NCBI GenBank assembly: GCA_030840885.1
Contig: JAVEDQ010000466.1
Location: 1-5,123, forward strand
Reading direction: 5' to 3'
Source: Frankiaceae bacterium
Lineage (GTDB): Bacteria; Actinomycetota; Actinomycetes; Frankiales; Frankiaceae
Length of the DNA: 5,123 bases
This document shows, piece after piece, positions 1-4,679 of the stretch (its first letter is position 1; each line of letters starts with the position of its first letter). A program made the translations under genes and the position numbers. The notes under the pieces are model-generated. The model searched no databases, was not told where the DNA came from, and saw nothing but the letters and a program-made list of their open reading frames with translations.

Positions 1-518
1 GCGGGACCCGCGTCAAACGCGCCGGCTTCACCGTCACCGGCCTGCTGGGCGAGCGCGACGATCTGGTCGACCCAATCGCGCACCTGCGCCTCGGGCAGCG
101 CACCGGTGAACTCGCTGACGATCTGACCCTGGATGACGGCCTTCACGGCCGGGATGCTCTGGACGGCCGCGGCCTGGGCGATCCGCTGGTTGGCGTCCAC
201 GTCGATCTTGGCGAGGATCCACGAGCCCCCACCCTCGGCCGCGAGCTTCTCCAGGATCGGCGAGAGCTGCTTGCACGGCCCGCACCACTCCGCCCAGAAG
301 TCGATGACGACCGGTACCTCACGGCTCTTCTCGAGCACCTCGGTCTGGAACGTCGCCTCGGTGACGTCGACGACCGCACTCGGGGCACCGGTCGAGGCAC
401 CGGTCGAGGTACCGCCGGGGGCACCGCGCGAGGCGGCGCCGGCCGCGGGAGCGGAGCTCCGAGCGGCCAGACCTCCGAGGTCGACCGCGCCGGGCAGGTT
501 GATGCTGGTCGGATCCAT
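1..518 (-). CDS. Thioredoxin-domain co-chaperone, YbbN/CnoX-like (partial, C-terminus beyond left edge)
   Basis: This is a cytoplasmic thioredoxin-fold protein, seen for its first 172 codons. Residues 1-48 are a Gly/Ala/Ser-rich extension beginning MDPTSINLPGAVDLGG. The thioredoxin domain covers about 48-157: a beta strand and FWAEWCGPCK with the redox pair Cys79/Cys82, then KIDVDAN, and the cis-proline in SIPAVK (Pro123). After about 158 an Ala/Gly/Gln linker starts and the reading frame runs off the window open. The N-terminal extension and long linker fit actinobacterial YbbN-like proteins, usually about 280-320 residues with TPR-type helices after the thioredoxin domain, better than a classical 105-residue TrxA. 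That the missing part is TPR-like is inference. The ATG at 518 is chosen because an AGGGG lies 10 nt upstream and the preceding DNA shows no coding character. The gene is divergent from the small protein at 666. Related proteins act as redox-linked holdases and client-transfer factors for chaperonins; the substrate here is unknown. Confidence 0.9.
   Translation of the reverse strand, partial: MDPTSINLPGAVDLGGLAARSSAPAAGAASRGAPGGTSTGASTGAPSAVVDVTEATFQTEVLEKSREVPVVIDFWAEWCGPCKQLSPILEKLAAEGGGSWILAKIDVDANQRIAQAAAVQSIPAVKAVIQGQIVSEFTGALPEAQVRDWVDQIVALAQQAGDGEAGAFDAGP
384..410. repeat. 12-bp in-frame tandem repeat in thioredoxin linker
   Basis: The 12-mer ggcaccggtcga occurs twice in tandem (384-395 and 396-407), followed by the start of a degenerate third copy (ggtaccg, 408-414). 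On the minus strand it encodes Ser-Thr-Gly-Ala twice, at about residues 38-45 of the thioredoxin-like protein, just before the folded domain. The unit is a multiple of three, so copy-number change would only alter linker length. Confidence 0.8.
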
Positions 519-665
519 GCGTCGCACGCCCCTATCAAACCCTGTCTACGGCCCGGACCGTCCCCAGCTGCCGAACTTCTCCGCGAAGTGGGCGTTCCGA
601 CGTGCGCCTCGGTCGACGCCGGGTAGAACGCAGATGTCCCGGGAAGTCCGAGAAGGGAGAGTTCC
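519..665. promoter_or_regulatory. Divergent intergenic region between the thioredoxin-like gene and the small helical protein gene
   Basis: These 147 bp separate two divergent genes and should hold both promoters. On the minus strand a GGAAC (594-598) is followed 17 nt later by GTT (574-576). This resembles promoters read by SigR/SigH-type oxidative-stress sigma factors, which often control thioredoxin genes, but the match is short and the implied leader is about 50 nt. No convincing -35/-10 pair stands out for the plus strand. TAGAAC at 624-629 is a weak -10 candidate. No RNA gene or long hairpin is evident. Confidence 0.35.
651..661 (+). promoter_or_regulatory. Strong Shine-Dalgarno site for the small protein
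   Basis: The purine run AGAAGGGAGAG, with the GGGAG core ending 6 nt before the ATG at 666, matches the anti-Shine-Dalgarno sequence well. It fixes the start of the 80-residue gene and argues that this small ORF is translated. It is the clearest ribosome binding site in the window. Confidence 0.75.
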
Positions 666-908
666 ATGGCTACCGGAGAAACCGGCTTCACTGACATCGC
701 CTTCGACCTCGTGAGCATCCAGTACCACTCGCTCAAGGCCGGCCACGACTACGGGCAGTACGTCCGCGACGCCGAAAACGCCGGTCAGGACGAGGTGGCG
801 AGCTTCTTCCGCGAGGTCCAGGAGGCCGACCAGCAGCGTGCAGCCCGCGCCTCGGAACTGCTGAAGAAGCTTTCGGCCAGCGACCACGCCGGACCCGCCG
901 CCTCCTGA
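666..908 (+). CDS. Small helical protein of unknown function (80 aa)
   Basis: The product is an 80-residue, acidic, probably all-helical protein. Residues 9-35 (FTDIAFDLVSIQYHSLKAGH...) and 40-68 (QDEVASFFREVQEADQQ...) form two predicted amphipathic helices split by an AENAG turn, and the tail (70-80) is small and flexible. The pattern 'D-Y/F-D-L-x-S-x-x-Y-H-x-L' followed by 'D-E-x-A-x-F-F-R-E-V-Q-E' recalls a small conserved actinobacterial family of uncharacterised proteins. It also loosely resembles one half of a ferritin-like four-helix bundle, with Tyr20-His21 and Glu50/Glu53 in suggestive places, so a dimeric metal-binding bundle is possible but unproven. There is no signal peptide, membrane segment or cysteine. 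The start has an excellent ribosome binding site and codon use matches the neighbours, so the gene is very likely real. It converges on the thiamine-binding protein gene, and its stop codon lies inside a tandem repeat. Confidence 0.85.
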   Translation: MATGETGFTDIAFDLVSIQYHSLKAGHDYGQYVRDAENAGQDEVASFFREVQEADQQRAARASELLKKLSASDHAGPAAS

Positions 909-937
909 TCAGGCCGGACCTGCCGCCTCCTGATCAG
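888..937. repeat. 25-bp tandem duplication spanning both stop codons of a convergent gene pair
   Basis: Two directly adjacent copies of a 25-bp unit occupy 888-912 and 913-937 with one mismatch (c896 versus t921). Each copy contains the palindrome TGATCA. In the first copy it supplies the plus-strand stop TGA (906-908) of the small protein. In the second copy the same palindrome (931-936) supplies the minus-strand stop TGA (936-934) of the thiamine-binding protein. Confidence 0.9.
905..937. terminator. Putative bidirectional hairpin terminator at the first convergent junction
   Basis: CTGATCAGG (905-913) can pair with CCTGATCAG (929-937), giving a 9-bp perfect stem with a 15-nt loop. There is no T-run on either side, which is common in high-GC actinobacteria where such hairpins may still terminate. 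The hairpin sits exactly between two converging genes and overlaps both stop codons. Function is inferred from position and pairing only. Confidence 0.4.
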
Positions 938-1239
938 TCGGCGAGATGGCGCTCGACGGTCGCGACCTTGGAGCGCAACGCCCCGGTGGTCCCCGCGCGG
1001 ATGTCCGCCTTGAGCACGAGTGACACCCGCGGGGCCACCGCGGCGACCGCTTCCGTCGCTCGGCGGACGACGTCCATCACCTCGTCCCACTCCCCTTCGA
1101 CGAGCGTGAACATCGCGTTCGTCTCGTTCGGCAAGCCGGAAGCGCGGACGATGCGTACCGCCTCGGCAACGGCGGCCCCGACGCCTCCGGAGGATTCCTC
1201 GGCCCCGCCGAGGGGGCTCACGCTGAACGCAACCAACAT
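934..1239 (-). CDS. Thiamine-binding protein, MTH1187/YkoF family (formerly DUF77)
   Basis: The 101-residue protein begins [12 protein letters not shown] and contains the family hallmarks [18 protein letters not shown], then [18 protein letters not shown] (about 41-58), then [14 protein letters not shown] (70-83). Members of this family are small ferredoxin-fold proteins that assemble as dimers or tetramers. The YkoF branch binds thiamine or its pyrimidine precursor hydroxymethylpyrimidine; the precise ligand of this copy is unknown. The ATG at 1239 is preferred over an in-frame upstream start at 1290, because the conserved beta strand begins at MLVAFSV and the extra 17 residues ([15 protein letters not shown]...) are low-complexity and would overlap the kinase promoter region. 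No strong ribosome binding site is visible before 1239. No other thiamine gene lies in the window. The gene converges on the small protein gene and is divergent from the kinase. Confidence 0.9.
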   Translation of the reverse strand: MLVAFSVSPLGGAEESSGGVGAAVAEAVRIVRASGLPNETNAMFTLVEGEWDEVMDVVRRATEAVAAVAPRVSLVLKADIRAGTTGALRSKVATVERHLAD

Positions 1240-1301
1240 GGCTCGATGATGCGCCGATCCCGCAGCTCCAGGGCGCGGTGAGCTCGCCACGCCGAAGGCT
1301 C

Positions 1302-1307
1302 TAGGCT
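1302..1307 (+). promoter_or_regulatory. Candidate -10 box for a leaderless kinase mRNA
   Basis: TAGGCT fits the actinobacterial -10 consensus TANNNT and ends 6 nt before the GTG at 1314. That spacing would put the transcription start at or within a base or two of the start codon. No Shine-Dalgarno sequence precedes the GTG, which fits leaderless translation. No clear -35 element is present. The 74-bp gap 1240-1313 also has to hold the promoter of the minus-strand thiamine-binding gene, for which I see no confident box. Confidence 0.45.
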
Positions 1308-1313
1308 GCGCTG

Positions 1314-2834
1314 GTGCTGTCCACGCTCTTCGCGCGCCTGCCCGACCTTGTGGTGCTCGCCGCCCCGGACGGCAGGGTCGTGCGCTGGAACCCGGCTGCC
1401 GAGGCGTTCCTCGCCGGACGTGCCCCCTCGGGCGCCACCGTGGCCGAGCTCGTCGAGATCGTTGCGCCCGCCAGCGACCGGCATCCTGGCCCCAGCTTCG
1501 AGGCGGCGGCGCAGACCCCCGGTGGGTGGCAGGGCACGCTGGAGCTCCTCGACGCCCACGGCACGCTCGTCCCGCACGCCTGCGCGCTGGTGAGCGGCCC
1601 CGAGGGTCTGCTGCTCCACGCCCGGGATCTGCGTGACCAGCGCGCCCGCGAGGTCGCGGAGCGCGAACTCGTCGGCCGCGACGAGTTCGTCGCCCGGCTC
1701 GGCCACGAGCTGCGCACGCCGCTGAACGCGATGCTCGGCTTCGCCCAGCTCCTGGAGCTCGAGGACCCGACCTCGGACCAGCGCGCCTCGATCGAACGGA
1801 TCCTTGTCGGTGGGCGGCATATGCAGTCGCTGCTCGACGACGTCCTCGACCTCGCCCGGCTCCGGACGGGCGGCATCGACCTCGACGTCGGCCCGGTGCC
1901 GGTGCTCGACGTCGTGCAGGGTGTGGTCGACCTCGTCGAGCCCCTCGCGGACAAGCGTGCGATCCGGCGCTACGTCGACCCGCAGACCGACCTCGTCGCC
2001 CTCGCCGACCGGCGGCGGTTGTGGCAGGTGCTGCTCAACCTCATCGGCAACGCGGTCAAGTACGGCCGTGAGGGCGGCACCGTGCGGGTCGGGGTGACCG
2101 CGGTGGCGGCAGGAGCCGGCGGTGACGCCAACGGTGGTGGCGACGGTCCCGCGCACGAGGTCCTGGTCCGCATCGAGGTCGAGGACGACGGCCCCGGCAT
2201 CGAGCCCGACCAGCTCTCCCGCCTGTTCCGGCCCTTCGAGCGGCTCGGCCAGGAGCGGACCGCGGTGGAGGGCAGCGGCCTCGGCCTGGCCATGTCCCAG
2301 GCGCTCACCACCGCGATGGACGGCCGGCTCTCGGCGCGGAGCCGGCTGGGCCAGGGCGCGACCTTCGTCGTCGAGCTGCCCGCGCTGGACCGGCGGGACC
2401 TCGACGACGCACCTCCCCGCGACCGCGAACCCGGAGGCGCCACCATCGTCTACGTCAGCGGCGACTCCGGCGCACAGGCCATGGTCGCAGCGGCCCTGCA
2501 CGCGCGGCTCGACGTCGACGTCTCCGCCGTGACCCGCGCCGCGGAGGCGCTCGAGACCATCCGGCGCAGTCAGCCGTCGATGGTGCTGCTCGACTCCGAC
2601 CTGCCGGACGCGTCGGCAACCGAGCTGCTGCACCGGCTCGGGGGCGACCTGCTGTCCGCCCTGGTACCCAAGGTGGTCCTCACCTTCGACCCCGATCCGG
2701 CCGTACGGCTGCGGTTGCGCGCCGCCGGTGCGACCGAGGTGCTGCCGCTGCCGCTCGACGTCCGCTCGCTTCTCGAGATCGTCGGCCGGAGCGTGCGTTC
2801 CGGTCGAACCGGCGGTGAACGGGGCACGGACTGA
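1314..2834 (+). CDS. Soluble PAS-domain sensor histidine kinase with degenerate C-terminal receiver domain
   Basis: This 506-residue cytoplasmic kinase has no membrane segment. Residues 1-110 form a PAS-type sensor ([24 protein letters not shown]). HisKA lies at about 118-185 with the phospho-accepting His131 in GHELRTPLN. The HATPase domain, about 230-356, has the N box NLIGNAVKY (Asn246), the G1 box DDGPGI (Asp292), the F box LFRPF and the G2 box [10 protein letters not shown] Gly/Ala-rich insertion (about 264-282) sits between the N and G1 boxes. Residues 376-492 form a receiver-like domain: Asp427 (VLLDSDLPD) and Thr457 are kept, but the usual acidic pair after beta-1 is reduced to VSGD and the invariant lysine of the 'TKP' motif is Leu479. 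The kinase is probably active in autophosphorylation; the receiver is probably impaired. GTG 1314 is the start because an in-frame TAG lies at 1302 and no ATG precedes the PAS domain. No partner response regulator is in the window, so signal and output are unknown. Confidence 0.93.
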   Translation: MLSTLFARLPDLVVLAAPDGRVVRWNPAAEAFLAGRAPSGATVAELVEIVAPASDRHPGPSFEAAAQTPGGWQGTLELLDAHGTLVPHACALVSGPEGLLLHARDLRDQRAREVAERELVGRDEFVARLGHELRTPLNAMLGFAQLLELEDPTSDQRASIERILVGGRHMQSLLDDVLDLARLRTGGIDLDVGPVPVLDVVQGVVDLVEPLADKRAIRRYVDPQTDLVALADRRRLWQVLLNLIGNAVKYGREGGTVRVGVTAVAAGAGGDANGGGDGPAHEVLVRIEVEDDGPGIEPDQLSRLFRPFERLGQERTAVEGSGLGLAMSQALTTAMDGRLSARSRLGQGATFVVELPALDRRDLDDAPPRDREPGGATIVYVSGDSGAQAMVAAALHARLDVDVSAVTRAAEALETIRRSQPSMVLLDSDLPDASATELLHRLGGDLLSALVPKVVLTFDPDPAVRLRLRAAGATEVLPLPLDVRSLLEIVGRSVRSGRTGGERGTD

Positions 2835-2836
2835 GC

Positions 2837-3694
2837 ATGGTCCTGGCCCTCACCCTGCGCGTGGCGGCGAGCGCGCTGCGCCGTCCCCGCACCCTGCACC
2901 TCGGCGACGACCGGAACCAGGTGGCCGAGCTGTACCTCCCGGCCGGGCCGCCGCCGGCGGCCGGCTTCGGCGTCGCGGTCGTCCTGCACGGCGGCTACTG
3001 GCGTACGCAGTACGGCAAGCTCACCTGCCGGCCCCTCGCCGCGCGGCTGCAGCAGCTCGGCTGGGCGGTGTGGAACGTCGAGTACCGCCGGGTCGGAGCC
3101 GGCCGCAACGGCGGGGGCGGCTGGCCGGAGACGTTCGAGGACGTGGCCCACGCCGTCGACGCCCTTGCCGACCTCGGAGCCGCCGACCCCCACGGCAATC
3201 ACGGCATCGACGCCCCGCTCGACCTGCGGTCGGTGGTGGTGCTCGGCCACTCGGCCGGCGGACAGCTCGCGCTGTGGGCGGCAGGCCGGAGCCAGTTGCC
3301 GTCGGGGACGCTCGGAGCCGAACCGCGCGTGCGCCCGTCCGCGGTCGTCGCCCTCGCGCCGGTGACCGACATGACTTCCGCGGGAGAGGCAGCGCTCCAC
3401 CTGCTCGGCGGCGACGCGGCGACCTACCCCGAGCGCTGGGCAGGTGCGGACCCGACGAGGGCGGCTCCGCCGGACGTCCCCACGCTGGTGGTGCACCCGC
3501 AGGACGACCAGACGATCCCCGTCGTCCGCTCACGCACGTTCGTGGAGCGGTGCCGGGCGGCCGGAGCCGATGTCACGCTCGCCGACCCACCCGGCGAGGG
3601 CCATCAACACGTCATCCTGCCCGGCAGCCGCTCGTGGGCGGCCGCGGAGTCGTTCCTCGAAGCGCACCGCGCCGGGGTTCAGCGGCCGCAGTGA
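2837..3694 (+). CDS. Alpha/beta hydrolase with HGGYW oxyanion motif (esterase or formamidase-like)
   Basis: The 285-residue protein is a single alpha/beta-hydrolase domain with the complete catalytic set: oxyanion motif HGGYW (51-55), nucleophile Ser139 in GHSAGG, acid Asp224 in HPQDDQTIPV, and His256 in GEGHQHV. HGG-type oxyanion motifs mark the hormone-sensitive-lipase/BD-FAE branch, and HGGYW in particular occurs in bacterial kynurenine-formamidase-like enzymes. The substrate cannot be read from sequence, and no tryptophan-degradation genes are nearby. The N-terminus (MVLALTLRVAASALRR) is mildly hydrophobic but ends in arginines without a cleavage site, so the protein is probably cytoplasmic. 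The ATG lies 2 bp after the kinase stop (TGAGCATG), with only a weak GGGG upstream, so translation probably depends on ribosomes finishing the kinase. The gene converges on the amidase gene; its last codons (Q-R-P-Q-stop) lie in a repeated agcggccg element. Confidence 0.92.
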   Translation: MVLALTLRVAASALRRPRTLHLGDDRNQVAELYLPAGPPPAAGFGVAVVLHGGYWRTQYGKLTCRPLAARLQQLGWAVWNVEYRRVGAGRNGGGGWPETFEDVAHAVDALADLGAADPHGNHGIDAPLDLRSVVVLGHSAGGQLALWAAGRSQLPSGTLGAEPRVRPSAVVALAPVTDMTSAGEAALHLLGGDAATYPERWAGADPTRAAPPDVPTLVVHPQDDQTIPVVRSRTFVERCRAAGADVTLADPPGEGHQHVILPGSRSWAAAESFLEAHRAGVQRPQ

Positions 3695-3741
3695 GTCAAG
3701 CGGCCGCAGAGTTCGGTGGCTTCAGAGTTCAGCGGCCGAAG
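3677..3741. repeat. Short dispersed repeats (agcggccg[c/a]ag) at the second convergent junction
   Basis: The 11-mer agcggccgcag occurs at 3681-3691 and again at 3699-3709, with a one-base variant agcggccgaag at 3731-3741. The 12-mer gttcagcggccg is repeated exactly 50 bp apart (3677-3688 and 3727-3738), and cagagttc occurs at 3707-3714 and 3723-3730. The outer copies cover the ends of both converging genes: the last codons of the hydrolase on the plus strand and the last codons of the amidase on the minus strand. The middle copy is in the 34-bp gap. Confidence 0.8.
3682..3707. terminator. Putative hairpin terminator at the second convergent junction
   Basis: Two copies of the self-complementary 8-mer GCGGCCGC (3682-3689 and 3700-3707) can pair into an all-GC 8-bp stem with a 10-nt loop (AGTGAGTCAA) that holds the hydrolase stop codon. 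No T-run follows. Position between converging genes suggests bidirectional termination; this is inferred, not shown. Confidence 0.4.
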
Positions 3742-4655
3742 AGGTAGTCGCCCAACCCGTCGGACAGCGCGACCGCCAGCTGCTGGCGGAAGACCGGGTC
3801 GACCAGCCGGGCGGCATCGGTCTTGTTGCGCATGTTGGCGCACTCGACGAAGACCTTCGGGACGGTGGAGAGGTTGAGACCCCCGAGGTCGGTACGCACG
3901 TCGTACCCATCGGTGCCGATGTAGCTCGCCGGCGGCTGGTTCACGCGCAGCATCGCCGCGTGCACCTCCTGGGACAGCGACCGGGAGTCGGCGAGGATCG
4001 CGTCGTTGCGGCCGGGCAGAGCACCTGGGCGGAGGACGTGGAAACCGCGACCGCTAGCCGGGCCGCCGTCGGCGTGGATGGAGAGCGCGACATCGGCCGG
4101 GGCGCCTCCGGGGCCTGCGGTGTTGCCGATGGCCGCGCGACGGTCGATGCAGGGACCGACGCCCGTGTCGTCACCACGGGTGAGCACCACCGTCGCGCCG
4201 CGGCTGCGCAGTATCGCGGCCATCCGCGTCGCCACGTCGAACGTGAACGCGTGCTCGGGGTAGGAGGTGGTGCCCGCGCCGCCGACCGCACCGGTCTCGG
4301 CACCGGCGGTGTCGCACGCCTTGCGGAAGCCGCCGGCATCGACCTGCCGGTTGATGGCCGCCGGGTCCCCCGCGTTGCCACCGTTGTGACCCGGGTCGAG
4401 GACGATGGTGCGGCCCTGGAGCGGTCGCTCGCTGGGCCGGGGCGTGGCGCCCTTGCCGGGTGCAGGTGCGGCCGTGGCCCCCACCGTGGGCAGGGTGGGG
4501 AGAGAGAAGGTCGACGACACCGAGAACTCCGGCGTACGCGTGGCGGTGGCACCCACCCGCGTGGACCCGCCGTCGCCGGAACCACAGGCGGCGAGCGGAG
4601 CGAGGAGCACGACCAGCAGTCCCAGCCGCGTGCACAACCTCCGCGAGCTACTCAT
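3729..4655 (-). CDS. N-acetylmuramoyl-L-alanine amidase (Amidase_3), Ami1/Rv3717-like, predicted lipoprotein
   Basis: This enzyme would cut the bond between N-acetylmuramic acid and the peptide stem of peptidoglycan, outside the membrane. From the ATG at 4655 (308 aa) the N-terminus is a lipoprotein signal: SSSRR, a hydrophobic stretch (LGLLVVLLAPL) and the lipobox LAAC with Cys24. A Ser/Thr/Pro-rich tether of about 55 residues follows, then the Amidase_3 domain to the C-terminus. Zinc ligands are visible as His90 (LDPGHNG), Glu134 (SYPEH) and His194 (SIHADGG), with catalytic Glu271 (VFVECANM). ACDTAG and GPCIDRR carry two cysteines (114 and 169) placed like the disulfide pair of mycobacterial Ami1, and the SIHADGGPASGRGFHV block matches that enzyme closely. 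An in-frame GTG at 4679, adjoining the meaB stop, would add 8 residues (MSQHECHR); the ATG gives a more typical signal peptide. The gene follows meaB on the same strand, so co-transcription is likely. Confidence 0.93.
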   Translation of the reverse strand: MSSSRRLCTRLGLLVVLLAPLAACGSGDGGSTRVGATATRTPEFSVSSTFSLPTLPTVGATAAPAPGKGATPRPSERPLQGRTIVLDPGHNGGNAGDPAAINRQVDAGGFRKACDTAGAETGAVGGAGTTSYPEHAFTFDVATRMAAILRSRGATVVLTRGDDTGVGPCIDRRAAIGNTAGPGGAPADVALSIHADGGPASGRGFHVLRPGALPGRNDAILADSRSLSQEVHAAMLRVNQPPASYIGTDGYDVRTDLGGLNLSTVPKVFVECANMRNKTDAARLVDPVFRQQLAVALSDGLGDYLFGR

Positions 4656-4679
4656 CCTGTGGCACTCGTGCTGTGACAC

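Noticed and set aside
133..736. Open frames on both strands overlapping the thioredoxin region
   Set aside because: The frame with WCGPC and the full thioredoxin pattern is the minus-strand one starting at 518. The others are low-complexity shadows.
1240..1290. Upstream start (1290) for the thiamine-binding protein
   Set aside because: The extra 17 residues are not family-like, and the conserved first strand begins at the ATG at 1239.
1218..2633. Long minus-strand open frame (471 codons) opposite the kinase gene
   Set aside because: It is antisense to a kinase with all catalytic boxes, is rich in Arg/Gly/His/Val without recognisable motifs, and overlaps the thiamine-binding gene's start. 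Long antisense frames are expected in DNA this GC-rich.
2570..3496. Minus-strand open frame (308 codons) opposite the kinase end and hydrolase
   Set aside because: It is antisense to two well-supported genes and has no recognisable domain.
3682..3707. Pair of GCGGCCGC (NotI) sites as a cloning or linker artefact
   Set aside because: The first copy encodes the natural end of the hydrolase and the nearby third copy is divergent, so they look like part of a native repeat rather than inserted linker sequence.
2728..3747. Plus-strand open frame (339 codons) overlapping the hydrolase
   Set aside because: Its translation is Arg/Pro/Ala-rich low complexity, while the overlapping frame encodes a complete alpha/beta hydrolase catalytic triad.
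3444..4676. Long plus-strand open frame (410 codons) across the hydrolase end and opposite the amidase
   Set aside because: It runs out of frame through the hydrolase and antisense through an amidase with intact catalytic residues. Its composition is Arg/Gly/Ala-rich with no domain.
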